Positions 17,368 to 29,656 of a DNA stretch of 64,000 nucleotides are shown piece by piece. A program made the translations under genes and the position numbers. The notes beneath the pieces were generated by a model. The model made no database searches. It was not told the origin of the DNA and saw nothing but the letters and a program-made list of their open reading frames with translations. Positions within the stretch are counted from its first letter, which is position 1. Each line of letters opens with the position of its first letter. Source of the stretch: Rhodoluna lacicola (GTDB lineage Bacteria > Actinomycetota > Actinomycetes > Actinomycetales > Microbacteriaceae); the NCBI RefSeq assembly GCF_000699505.1, contig NZ_CP007490.1, positions 496,001 through 560,000 of the forward strand, read 5' to 3'.

Positions 17368-18663
17368 ATGTCTAACCAGGCTCTAAAAACTCAAAGCAAC
17401 GACCCAAGTTTCAAGGATCTGCTCGACGAGCTCAAGTGGCGAGGGCTAGTTGCCCTCAGCACCGATGAAGCTGCCCTCCGCACGGCACTGAATGAGACCA
17501 AGATCACCTACTACATTGGCTTCGATCCAACTGCGCCCAGCCTGCACCTCGGCAATTTGGTTCAGTTGCTGATCATGCGTCGCCTCCAGCTCGCCGGGCA
17601 CAAGCCGCTTGCCCTGATCGGTGGTTCAACCGGTCTGGTTGGCGACCCGCGTCCAACCGCCGAGCGCACCCTAAACACCAAAGAGACAGTTGTCGAGTGG
17701 GTAGAGAAGTTGGGCAAACAGGCGTCACGATTCCTATCTTTTGAGGGGGAGAACCCGGCCCGCCTAGTCAACAACCTGGACTGGACCGCCCCGCTAAGCG
17801 CTATCGACTTTCTGCGCGACATCGGCAAGTACTTCCGGGTTGGCACCATGCTCAGTAAAGACGCGGTTTCTGCCCGCCTGAACTCAGAGCACGGCATCAG
17901 CTACACCGAGTTTAGCTACCAGATCCTGCAGGGCTACGACTACCTAGAGCTCTACCGACGCTACGGCTGCACCCTGCAAATGGGTGGCAGTGACCAGTGG
18001 GGCAACCTAACCTCGGGCACCGATTTGATTCGCAAGGTCGAGGGTAAATCTGTACACATTCTTGCCACCCCGCTGATCACCAACAGTGATGGCCAGAAAT
18101 TCGGAAAGTCAGAGGGCAACGCGGTTTGGCTAGACGCCGAGTTCACCAGCCCTTACGCCTTCTACCAGTTCTGGCTAAATGTAGACGATGCCGATGTGAT
18201 CGATCGCCTCAAGGTTTTTACCTTTTTAACCAGGGCTGAAATTGAAGATCTTGCCAAGCAGACTGCCGAGGCCCCGCACCTTCGTGCTGCCCAAAAGCGC
18301 CTGGCCCTTGAGGTCACCACCCTGGTTCACTCGGCTCAATCTGCCCAGGCAGCAATCGATGCCTCGGCAGCTCTCTTTGGCCAGGGCGACCTAGCTGCAC
18401 TAGACGCGGATACTTTGGCCTCCGCTCTGGGGGAGTTGCCTAAGACAACGGCTTCCGTTGGCACACCGATAACCCAGCTCCTTATTGAAACCGGGTTGGT
18501 TGACAGCATCTCAGCGGGCCGCCGCGCTATTAAAGAGGGCGGCGTTTATCTAAATAACGAGAAAATTATCGACGAAGCAGCCGTTTTGACCGACTTATTG
18601 CACTCAAAATTTGCGGTTTTGCGCCGTGGCAAGAAGACCTTAGCGGGCGTATTCAGCGCGTAA
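17368..18663 (+). CDS. tyrS: tyrosine-tRNA ligase
   Basis: A class I synthetase that charges tRNA-Tyr. The HIGH-type motif is PSLHLGNL, and the KMSKS-type motif is KFGKS (QKFGKSEGNAVW). A C-terminal S4-like RNA-binding domain follows (about 365-431, GRRAIKEGGVYLNNEKI). The length of 431 residues is normal. It sits directly behind argH and is the last gene before the rRNA operon. Codon use is notably rich in G/C at third positions: in one stretch of 62 codons 46 end in G or C. Confidence 0.96.
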   Translation: MSNQALKTQSNDPSFKDLLDELKWRGLVALSTDEAALRTALNETKITYYIGFDPTAPSLHLGNLVQLLIMRRLQLAGHKPLALIGGSTGLVGDPRPTAERTLNTKETVVEWVEKLGKQASRFLSFEGENPARLVNNLDWTAPLSAIDFLRDIGKYFRVGTMLSKDAVSARLNSEHGISYTEFSYQILQGYDYLELYRRYGCTLQMGGSDQWGNLTSGTDLIRKVEGKSVHILATPLITNSDGQKFGKSEGNAVWLDAEFTSPYAFYQFWLNVDDADVIDRLKVFTFLTRAEIEDLAKQTAEAPHLRAAQKRLALEVTTLVHSAQSAQAAIDASAALFGQGDLAALDADTLASALGELPKTTASVGTPITQLLIETGLVDSISAGRRAIKEGGVYLNNEKIIDEAAVLTDLLHSKFAVLRRGKKTLAGVFSA

Positions 18664-18748
18664 ACACTGGGTTTCTGGGCCATGGCGCAACTATAGGCCG
18701 CAGGCCGAAAAATATTTAAAGTTTTTTCGCAAAAAGGCCCATTTGGAT

Positions 18749-18777
18749 TTGACTTCATCGTTATATGAACGTAATGT
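18749..18777 (+). promoter_or_regulatory. rRNA operon promoter P1
   Basis: TTGACT, 17 bases, TAATGT: a near-consensus sigma-70-type promoter about 425 bases before 16S rRNA. The region from the tyrS stop to here is A/T-rich, with no gene found in it. Confidence 0.65.
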
Positions 18778-18850
18778 AGACACTCGTTGCCCAAAGTTTG
18801 GAATCTTCTGATTAGAAGTCCGGCTCAAGAGCAACAAATCCTATGAAATA

Positions 18851-18895
18851 AAGGCTTTCAGGCCTTGTTTGCCTGAGCTTTTATATCTAAGATTT
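18851..18895 (+). terminator. imperfect hairpin with T-rich end, possible tyrS terminator
   Basis: GCTTTCAGGC, loop CTTGTTT, GCCTGAGC and then TTTTAT. The stem has an internal mismatch. It lies between P1 and P2 and so would also affect P1 transcripts, which makes a full terminator doubtful. Confidence 0.3.
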
Positions 18896-18929
18896 AAGGC
18901 TAATACCACGGAATTTTCATTGTGCCTAT

Positions 18930-18957
18930 TTGACACGCTGGAAATCTATGGTAAGTT
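18930..18957 (+). promoter_or_regulatory. rRNA operon promoter P2
   Basis: TTGACA, 16 bases, TAAGTT. This is the strongest-looking promoter in the region. Transcription would begin near 18964, giving a 16S leader of about 240 bases. Confidence 0.75.
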
Positions 18958-19011
18958 TGTGAAGTTGCTCTGTAGACCATCGAAAGAGAAGTCCGCAGAA
19001 GCATCCGATCC

Positions 19012-19031
19012 TTGAGAACTCAACAGTGTGC
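19012..19031 (+). other. 5' strand of the pre-16S processing stem
   Basis: TTGAGAACTCAACAGTGTGC can pair with 20889-20908 in the 16S-23S spacer; the inner 11 bases (CAACAGTGTGC with GCACACTGTTG) match perfectly and the rest has one wobble and two mismatches. Such stems are cut by RNase III to free the 16S precursor. Confidence 0.75.
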
Positions 19032-19042
19032 ACTATGTCGAT

Positions 19043-19121
19043 ACCAAGAACCTCTTGGTTATTTAGGCTTGCCTAAATAGTCAGAGAAAATATTGGATTA
19101 GACAGATTGTCAGACAATCTG
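19043..19121 (+). other. three perfect tandem hairpins in the rRNA leader
   Basis: ACCAAGA/TCTTGGT (19043-19059, 3-base loop), TATTTAGGC/GCCTAAATA (19060-19079, 2-base loop) and CAGATTGTC/GACAATCTG (19103-19121, 1-base centre). The first two are directly adjacent. They lie inside the pre-16S stem. Their role is unknown; leader hairpins can serve antitermination, assembly or processing. Confidence 0.7.
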
Positions 19122-19143
19122 ATTTAGTCAGATCAAACTAATG

Positions 19144-19164
19144 CCCCCATTTTCCGGGGGTTTT
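19144..19164 (+). other. terminator-like hairpin just before 16S rRNA
   Basis: CCCCC, loop ATTTTCC, GGGGG and then TTTTGTT, about 40 bases before the mature 16S start. It has the form of an intrinsic terminator, but the rRNA operon must be read through it, so an antitermination or attenuation role is inferred. Confidence 0.5.
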
Positions 19165-19201
19165 GTTAAGTTTGTCTCTTGCTTGCAAGTGGCGTTTAAC
19201 T

Positions 19202-24225
<5,024 letters not shown>

Positions 24226-24315
24226 CTTTTTGCTTGCGTCCACTATGTGGTTCCCGAGGTATGGGAACCAAAAAATCACACTTCAATGTGTGCTTTCGAA
24301 ACATAACTCAATAGT
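24226..24315 (+). other. 23S-5S spacer
   Basis: Holds the 3' strand of the pre-23S stem (24231-24253), a hairpin TGGTTCCC/GGGAACCA and, just before 5S rRNA, AACTCAATAGTG (24305-24316). That last element resembles the leader element AACTCAACAGTG and the 16S-23S spacer element AACTACATAGTG. Confidence 0.7.
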
Positions 24316-24433
24316 GTTTCGGCGGCCATAGCGGAGGGGAAACGCCTGGTTACATTCCGAACCCAGAAGCTAAGACCTCCTGCGCCGATGGTACTGCAAG
24401 GGTGACCTTGTGGGAGAGTAGGACACCGCCGGA
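24316..24433 (+). rRNA. rrf: 5S ribosomal RNA
   Basis: About 118 bases beginning GTTTCGGCGGCCATAGCGG and ending ACACCGCCGGAC; the ends pair (CGGCGG with CCGCCG). CGAACCCAGAAGCTAAG is the conserved loop region. It is the last gene of the operon. Confidence 0.96.
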
Positions 24434-24444
24434 CTTAATTTAAC

Positions 24445-24474
24445 AAAATGGCCACCTTTCGAGGTGGCCATTTT
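24445..24474 (+). terminator. strong rRNA operon terminator
   Basis: A perfect 13-bp stem AAAATGGCCACCT/AGGTGGCCATTTT with a TTCG tetraloop, beginning 11 bases after 5S rRNA. The arm itself supplies the T-run. Confidence 0.92.
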
Positions 24475-24548
24475 GGTTTAACTTTCATTTGTCGAGTAGA
24501 TAGATGTTGGTTTATCTGGCATTTGTAGAATGCTTACAGGAGATAAAT

Positions 24549-25445
24549 ATGCGTGAACGTGATTCGGGACAAGGTTCTGGCCGAGGAGGCCGGGATCGTC
24601 GTCAGGATGCACCGAGTGGTCGTGGCAGCAGACCAAACTCAGGGGGTTCACGCCCAGCTTGGCAAGAGCGCGTAGCCAGACCAATTGACTACGACAAACC
24701 AAAGAGCCCGCCGATTCCAGACGAGATCACCGAAAAGGATCTTGAACTTGGCATTCGTGTGCAGCTGAAGACTCTTACACCTGAAAATGCCGAAAAGGTA
24801 GCCCGCCACTTGGCGATGGTTAGCATTTTGCACGACCAGGACCCAGAACTTGCTCATCGGCACGCACTCGCTGCTGCCGAGCGAGCCGGACGCATCGGTA
24901 TGGTTCGCGAGACCGTTGGTGTAACTGCCTACGGCATCGGTGATTTTGCACTTGCCCTTCGAGAATTACTTACTTACCGCCGAATTTCTGGCTCGAACGA
25001 TCAAGTTCCTCTGATGGTGGACTGCGAACGTGGCCTTGGTCGTCCTGAACGCGGGCTGGAGTTGGGTCGCGAGGTTGATCGAACCAAACTGTCGCCCGAA
25101 GTGCGGGTTAACCTAGCGATTGTGATGTCTGGCGCCCGTCTTGATCTTGGGCAAAATGAGCTGGCGCTTGCAGAACTTCAGATTCCCGAGCTGAACCCAG
25201 AAAAAGTCTTTGACTACTCAGCACCACTTTTCCACGCCTACGCCGAGACTCTATCGGTGTTGGGACGTGATGAAGAATCTAAACGTTGGCGCAGGTTGGC
25301 CGAGCGTGCCGAACAGGCATATTCTGGTTACAGTTCCCCTGAGGATGAAGTTTTCTCTGTGCTTGAAGAAATTGAAATTCCAGAATTTGTAGAGAAGCCA
25401 GTAGAGCGCGAAGCATGGAAGCGAGAGGCGAGAGATGACCGATAA
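24549..25445 (+). CDS. conserved actinobacterial TPR-like protein with RG-rich N-terminus
   Basis: A 298-residue protein. Residues 1-45 are low-complexity and rich in Arg and Gly (GRGGRDRRQ, SGRGSRPNSGGSRPAW); from about 60 on the sequence is helical with TPR-like pairs (VARHLAMVSILHDQDPELAHRHALAAAERAGR and so on). It resembles, from memory, the protein encoded between tyrS and the HAD phosphatase gene in mycobacteria (Rv1691 region), whose role is unknown. The start ATG at 24549 follows CAGGAG by 6 bases; a TTG at 24504 is rejected. The downstream gene overlaps its end by 11 bases. RNA or ribosome association is only a guess from composition and place. Confidence 0.75.
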   Translation: MRERDSGQGSGRGGRDRRQDAPSGRGSRPNSGGSRPAWQERVARPIDYDKPKSPPIPDEITEKDLELGIRVQLKTLTPENAEKVARHLAMVSILHDQDPELAHRHALAAAERAGRIGMVRETVGVTAYGIGDFALALRELLTYRRISGSNDQVPLMVDCERGLGRPERGLELGREVDRTKLSPEVRVNLAIVMSGARLDLGQNELALAELQIPELNPEKVFDYSAPLFHAYAETLSVLGRDEESKRWRRLAERAEQAYSGYSSPEDEVFSVLEEIEIPEFVEKPVEREAWKREARDDR

Positions 25446-25683
25446 AGCAAAGGACCAATCAGAAGCCAAGGTGGCAAAACCTGCTGATGAGAAACCAGCG
25501 GCAAAAGACCAGGCGGCCTCCGAGTCTGCCGAAAAGAAGCGACCTTCGCTTGATGAGATTCGCAAATCTCGCAACACTTTTGGCGGCGGCGGTGCATTTG
25601 GCGGCGGAAAAATCGGTGGCGGAAACAGTCGTGGTAAGGGTGGCGGCTTGAGTCGTCCGGGCGGAAGCGCGCGCGGTCGCTAA
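25435..25683 (+). CDS. small Gly-rich basic protein of unknown function
   Basis: Eighty-two residues. The first half is Lys/Ala/Glu-rich, like a disordered linker, then comes RPSLDEIRKSRNTF, and residues 48-82 are Gly-rich with scattered Arg/Lys (FGGGGAFGGGK, GGGNSRGKGGG, SARGR). The frame overlaps the upstream gene by 11 bases, and GAAGCGAGAGG lies just before the ATG, so it looks like a real coupled gene. Together with the RG-rich N-terminus of its neighbour it suggests nucleic-acid contact. No family was recognised. Confidence 0.65.
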   Translation: MTDKAKDQSEAKVAKPADEKPAAKDQAASESAEKKRPSLDEIRKSRNTFGGGGAFGGGKIGGGNSRGKGGGLSRPGGSARGR

Positions 25684-25757
25684 GGCGAACGTAGTTTTTG
25701 TTCACCCAAGATCTGATACCTACGCGATTAATACGTGATGAATTGAATCTTCTGACT

Positions 25758-26753
25758 ATGTTTGGCAAAAAGAGCGCGACCGTTTGGGGCAAGTACGACA
25801 CTGTGCTTTGCGACCTGGATGGCGTGATCTATGAGGGAACCGATGCGATAGTTGACTCGGTTGAGACCATCAACACCTTTATTTCGCAGGGAATCCCGGT
25901 TGGTTACGTGACAAACAATTCATCCCGCAAGCCAGAAACAATCACAGATCAGCTTGCCGGTTTTGGAATTCACACCGCACCAGAAAACGTGATTGGTTCT
26001 GCCAAGACTGGCGTGGATATTTTGGCAACCTTAATTCCGGCCGGGTCAAAAGTTTTGGTGGTTGGCGGCGAAGGCTTGCGTTCACGTGTGGTTGAAGCTG
26101 GTTTCGAACTCGTTGGTAGCTCAGACGAAAAGCCAGCCGGTGTAATTCAGGGTTTTGACCCAACCGTTGCTTGGACCGATTTGGCCGAGGCATCGTACTC
26201 GATTGCCAACGGCGCCAAGTGGGTGGCGACCAACCAGGATTGGACCATTCCTCGCGAAAAGGGCATTGCACCAGGAAACGGAACTTTGGTGTCGGCGGTG
26301 CACACCGCCGTAGGTCAGCTGCCAATCGTAGCTGGCAAACCTGAACCGGCGATTTTTAAAACTGCTGTCGAGCACTTTGGTGCCAAGCAGGCGATTTTCG
26401 TTGGTGACCGGATCGACACCGATATCCGCGGTGCAAATCGCGCGGAGATTGCATCGGTGTTGGTAATGACTGGAATCAGCACTCGCAAGGAAGTTTTGGG
26501 TGTAAAAAAGGAAGATCGCCCAATTTTTATCATCGAGACAATGGCCGAATTGCTTGCCGACTATGACCAGCCGAAGAAGACCAAACACGGCTACTCGTGC
26601 AGGGGAGCCGAGGTTGAGCTGCTCGGTAACAAGGTGATGGTAACTCAGGGCGACCCAAAGAGTATCGGTGCGTTGCGGGCTGCTTGCGCAGTTATTTACA
26701 ACTCGGAAACTCCAATTTATGCGCTGGATGTAGAACCAGCGCTTTACGAATAG
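25758..26753 (+). CDS. HAD-superfamily phosphatase (NagD/PGP type)
   Basis: A haloacid dehalogenase-type hydrolase with motif I DLDGVIYEG (nucleophile Asp), motif II YVTNNSSR and motifs III/IV GKPEPAIF...VGDRIDTDIRGA. The C2-type cap in the middle places it with NagD and glycerol-3-phosphate or 2-phosphoglycolate phosphatases; the mycobacterial gene at this place is reported to act on glycerol 3-phosphate. A C-terminal extension (about 270-331) is also present. The start ATG 25758 gives 331 residues; the frame is open 20 codons further upstream, but the N-terminus there is not conserved-looking. Confidence 0.85.
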   Translation: MFGKKSATVWGKYDTVLCDLDGVIYEGTDAIVDSVETINTFISQGIPVGYVTNNSSRKPETITDQLAGFGIHTAPENVIGSAKTGVDILATLIPAGSKVLVVGGEGLRSRVVEAGFELVGSSDEKPAGVIQGFDPTVAWTDLAEASYSIANGAKWVATNQDWTIPREKGIAPGNGTLVSAVHTAVGQLPIVAGKPEPAIFKTAVEHFGAKQAIFVGDRIDTDIRGANRAEIASVLVMTGISTRKEVLGVKKEDRPIFIIETMAELLADYDQPKKTKHGYSCRGAEVELLGNKVMVTQGDPKSIGALRAACAVIYNSETPIYALDVEPALYE

Positions 26754-26762
26754 GCTTAACGC

Positions 26763-26921
26763 ATGTCTGAAGATCTAACCCAGCAGGTAAAAGAAGAAGT
26801 AGCTCGAGTTTCGGCCTTGCCGCTTGAGGAGCAGCCGGCAGCATTTGCGGCGATTCGTGACCAGCTTGAGCGCACCTTGAATTCAGACGAGGACAGCTCT
26901 TCTTCACGCCAGGGCGAATAA
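26763..26921 (+). CDS. 52-residue conserved actinobacterial protein
   Basis: A short frame from ATG 26763 to TAA 26921, 9 bases after the phosphatase stop. The product is acidic and helical (MSEDLTQQVKEEVARVSALP, then EEQPAAFAAIRDQLERTLNS) with a Ser/Asp tail. A protein of this size and type occurs between the HAD phosphatase and tlyA in mycobacteria (Rv1693, from memory). The function is unknown. The next gene, trmD, starts on the base after its stop. Confidence 0.75.
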   Translation: MSEDLTQQVKEEVARVSALPLEEQPAAFAAIRDQLERTLNSDEDSSSSRQGE

Positions 26922-27608
26922 GTGCGCATTGACGCAATCACGATTTTTCCGGACTACTTTAAGGCTCTGGATTTATCGCTGCTAGGCAAGGCTCGCGAAA
27001 AGAACCTGATTGATCTTCACGTTCGTGACCTTCGTGACTTCACCTTTGACAGACACAAGACCGTTGACGACAGCCCCTACGGTGGTGGTGCCGGAATGCT
27101 AATGAAGCCAGAACCCTGGGGATTGGCTTTTGATGAGATTCTTCCGGAAGACGGCGATTGCACCGTAATTTTCACATCACCTGCTGGTGAACAATTCAAG
27201 CAGGCAACCGCGCACGAGCTTGCATCGGCCCAGCATCTGGTTTTTGCTTGTGGTCGCTACGAGGGGATTGATCAGCGAGTGGTTGATTACGCGCAAACTA
27301 AGGCCAAGGTGCGATTGATCAGTCTTGGTGATTATGTTTTGAATGGTGGCGAAGTTGCCGCGCTGGCGATGATTGAGGCAATTGCCCGTTTGATTCCCGG
27401 AGTGATCGGCAATGCCGAGAGCTTGATCGAGGAATCACACTCTGATGGTTTGCTGGAGTATCCCAGTTACACCAAGCCTGCCTCTTGGCGAGGCTTTGAT
27501 GTTCCAGAGGTTTTGACCAGCGGAAACCATGCGGCAATTGCCGCTTGGCGACGCGAACAGCAAATCGAGCGCACCAAGCGAGTGCGCCCGGATCTGCTAT
27601 CCGAATAA
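26922..27608 (+). CDS. trmD: tRNA (guanine-37-N1)-methyltransferase
   Basis: Methylates G37 next to the anticodon, which prevents frameshifting. It is 228 residues of the trefoil-knot SPOUT fold: [13 protein letters not shown] start, [14 protein letters not shown], the SAM loop [13 protein letters not shown], and [11 protein letters not shown] with the catalytic Asp. The start is GTG 26922, right after the 52-residue gene. In most bacteria trmD follows rpsP and rimM; neither is here, so this is a join between two conserved blocks. Confidence 0.95.
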   Translation: MRIDAITIFPDYFKALDLSLLGKAREKNLIDLHVRDLRDFTFDRHKTVDDSPYGGGAGMLMKPEPWGLAFDEILPEDGDCTVIFTSPAGEQFKQATAHELASAQHLVFACGRYEGIDQRVVDYAQTKAKVRLISLGDYVLNGGEVAALAMIEAIARLIPGVIGNAESLIEESHSDGLLEYPSYTKPASWRGFDVPEVLTSGNHAAIAAWRREQQIERTKRVRPDLLSE

Positions 27609-27618
27609 AACTCTTCCA

Positions 27619-27641
27619 AAACCCAGATAAATACTGGGTTT
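27619..27641 (+). terminator. hairpin behind trmD
   Basis: AAACCCAG, 7-base loop, CTGGGTTT. The stem is 8 bp and only three T residues close it, so termination may be partial. Confidence 0.5.
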
Positions 27642-27666
27642 CCAGCCTGTTGGCTTGTGGCACAGG

Positions 27667-27696
27667 TTGCTCACATCGGTGTTTGACAGGTAAACT
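27667..27696 (+). promoter_or_regulatory. probable rplS promoter
   Basis: TTGCTC, 18 bases, TAAACT. It would give a leader of about 110 bases before rplS. A TTGACA (27684-27689) is too close to the -10 box to act as its -35. Confidence 0.45.
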
Positions 27697-27743
27697 AAAC
27701 AGGTTATTCGCCTTAGATGCTCTGCCGCAGGGGAGTTAGGCAA

Positions 27744-27794
27744 ATGAATGACAAAACATCAATTACTTACCCGTTGTTGACCTGCGCGCAGTAA
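27744..27794 (+). other. 16-codon upstream reading frame in the rplS leader
   Basis: ATG 27744 to TAA 27792-27794, reading [16 protein letters not shown]. It has a good ribosome binding site (GGGGAG, 27730-27735) and ends 17 bases before rplS, out of frame with it. It may be a regulatory leader peptide. No obvious stalling motif can be named. Confidence 0.5.
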
Positions 27795-27811
27795 CAGAAG
27801 GCGATACAAAA

Positions 27812-28162
27812 ATGCACATTCTTGACTCAGTAGACGCAGCCTCTCTTCGCTCAGACATTCCTGAGTTCCGCGTTGGTGACACAGTGAACGTTCACGTAAA
27901 CATCATCGAAGGTAACCGCAGCCGTGTTCAGGTTTTCAAGGGAATCGTTATTCGTCGTTCAGGCGAATCAGTTCGTGAAACCTTCACCGTTCGCAAGATT
28001 TCATTCCAGGTTGGTGTTGAGCGTACTTTCCCAGTCCACTCACCAGTAATCGAGAAGATCGAAGTTGTAACCCGTGGTGCCGTTCGCCGCGCGAAGCTTT
28101 ACTTCCTACGCGATCTTCGTGGCAAGAAGGCAAAGATTCAGGAAAAGCGCGACAACGCTTAA
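27812..28162 (+). CDS. rplS: 50S ribosomal protein L19
   Basis: A 116-residue large-subunit protein at the 30S/50S interface. [19 protein letters not shown] and [21 protein letters not shown] are the family pattern for actinobacteria. GAAGGCG lies about 8 bases before the ATG. It is preceded by a leader with a short upstream reading frame and followed by lepB. Confidence 0.97.
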   Translation: MHILDSVDAASLRSDIPEFRVGDTVNVHVNIIEGNRSRVQVFKGIVIRRSGESVRETFTVRKISFQVGVERTFPVHSPVIEKIEVVTRGAVRRAKLYFLRDLRGKKAKIQEKRDNA

Positions 28163-28190
28163 ATCTGGTTAGAAATCCAGTTTTAGCATC

Positions 28191-28196
28191 TAGCCT
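28191..28196 (+). promoter_or_regulatory. -10 box TAGCCT, leaderless lepB
   Basis: TAGCCT ends 6 bases before ATG 28203 and no ribosome binding site is present. Confidence 0.5.
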
Positions 28197-28202
28197 TAAT
28201 AC

Positions 28203-28949
28203 ATGACAGACCTAGGGCAGTTTCCAAGCCCAACAAGAAAAGCACCACGCCGCCGCAGCAAATGGCGCAGATTTAGAAAAAACATTTTCGTTTCTTTCTT
28301 CATAGATCTGCTGGTAATTGCCGGTACCGCGTTGGTGCTTTCTCTTTTAATAAAGACATTTTTGATTCGGTCATTCTTTATTCCTTCGGGTTCAATGCTC
28401 GAAACGCTGCAGATTGATGATCGGATTATCGTGAATCAACTGGTGCCAGATCTCGTTCCGCTTGAGCGCGGTGACGTAGTGGTTTTTAAAGATCCAGGTG
28501 GTTGGCTTGGTACTGCAGACGAGACGCAGCTTGATCCAATTACCGCGGCGTCTGACTGGTTACTCTCGGCATTTGGCATCACCGCACCGGACAGTAGTCA
28601 ACATCTCGTTAAGCGAGTCATCGGTGTTGGTGGTGACCGAGTGATCTGCTGTGATGCAGATGGAAAAATCACCATCAACGGGGTTGCAATAACTGAAAGA
28701 TATTTGGGAGCAGATAAAAATCCCTCCGATATTGATTTTGACGTGACCGTTCCAGCAAATTCATTTTGGGTCATGGGCGACAACCGTGACGGTTCGGCCG
28801 ATTCCAGATTCCATACCGATTTACCAAGCAAGGGATTTGTTTCAAAAGAGTTCGTGGTTGGACGCGCGTTTATGGTTTCCTGGCCATTCAGCAACTTCAC
28901 TTGGTTAGATAACTATCCAGATGTCTTCAAAAACATTCCCAAGCCTTAA
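28203..28949 (+). CDS. lepB: signal peptidase I
   Basis: Removes signal peptides from exported proteins at the membrane. It is 248 residues: a basic cytoplasmic start (residues 1-27), one transmembrane helix (about 28-50), the catalytic Ser64 in PSGSMLETL and the general base Lys137 in LVKRVIGVGGD, then the box GDNRDGSADSR. A single membrane anchor is typical for Gram-positives. The last 29 bases overlap rnhB. Confidence 0.95.
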   Translation: MTDLGQFPSPTRKAPRRRSKWRRFRKNIFVSFFIDLLVIAGTALVLSLLIKTFLIRSFFIPSGSMLETLQIDDRIIVNQLVPDLVPLERGDVVVFKDPGGWLGTADETQLDPITAASDWLLSAFGITAPDSSQHLVKRVIGVGGDRVICCDADGKITINGVAITERYLGADKNPSDIDFDVTVPANSFWVMGDNRDGSADSRFHTDLPSKGFVSKEFVVGRAFMVSWPFSNFTWLDNYPDVFKNIPKP

Positions 28950-29625
28950 CCTCGAGCAAGAGTTGTGGGCTGCGGGAGCCCGTTTCGTTATCGGTATGGA
29001 TGAAGTAGGGCGTGGCGCAATCGCCGGACCGGTGGCCGTGGGAGTTGCCTTACTTGACCGCCAAGATGCCCGAGTTAAAACCAGCTGGCCAGACAAGCTC
29101 TGCGATTCAAAATTAATAAGTGAAAAAGTGCGCAATGAAATTGTGGGGCCCGTCACAGAATGGGTCTCAGCTTCGGCCGTTGGAATGGTCTCAGCCGCAG
29201 AGATTGATGACCGTGGAATTGTGGCAGCCCTTGCCCAAGCAGGGTCAGGGGCCCTCGCTCAAATCCTTGAGAATCAGGAACTGCGTACACAAATAATCCA
29301 TGACGGTGCTGTGATTATTCTTGATGGCTCGCACAACTGGCTGGGGCCTAAAGCAAGTGGAATAGATGTCATGGTGCGAACCAAGGCTGACCGCGACTGT
29401 GTTTCAGTTGCAGCGGCATCTGTGATTGCCAAGGTTGCCCGGGACGACCTGATGATCGAACTGGGTAAGCGAATTACAGGATACGAGCTTGAGGGGCATA
29501 AGGGCTATGCCTCTGCCGCCCACATTGCAGCTGTCCGCAACCTTGGGCCGAGCAGCGAGCACCGGGTGACTTGGCTAGGTAAGATTTTGGCCGACGAATC
29601 CACAACCAACGCGGTTTCGGATTAG
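28921..29625 (+). CDS. rnhB: ribonuclease HII
   Basis: Cuts RNA in RNA-DNA hybrids, including single ribonucleotides in DNA. The catalytic carboxylates are in GMDEVGRGAIAGP (Asp-Glu), the middle ILDGSHNW and RTKADRDCVSVAAASVIAKVARD. It is 234 residues. The ATG at 28921 lies inside the end of lepB. The order lepB-rnhB-DUF2469-yraN-comM-dprA is the usual actinobacterial one. Confidence 0.94.
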   Translation: MSSKTFPSLNLEQELWAAGARFVIGMDEVGRGAIAGPVAVGVALLDRQDARVKTSWPDKLCDSKLISEKVRNEIVGPVTEWVSASAVGMVSAAEIDDRGIVAALAQAGSGALAQILENQELRTQIIHDGAVIILDGSHNWLGPKASGIDVMVRTKADRDCVSVAAASVIAKVARDDLMIELGKRITGYELEGHKGYASAAHIAAVRNLGPSSEHRVTWLGKILADESTTNAVSD

Positions 29626-29643
29626 TTGGTCGGCCTAGGGGAA

Positions 29644-29649
29644 TAGACT
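29644..29649 (+). promoter_or_regulatory. -10 box TAGACT, leaderless DUF2469 gene
   Basis: TAGACT ends 7 bases before ATG 29657; no ribosome binding site is present. Confidence 0.6.
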
Positions 29650-29656
29650 TTCAGCA

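Noticed and set aside
19144-19164. True intrinsic terminator of an upstream transcript before the rRNA genes
   Set aside because: Both rRNA promoters lie upstream of it, so full termination here would abolish rRNA synthesis; it is listed as terminator-like only.
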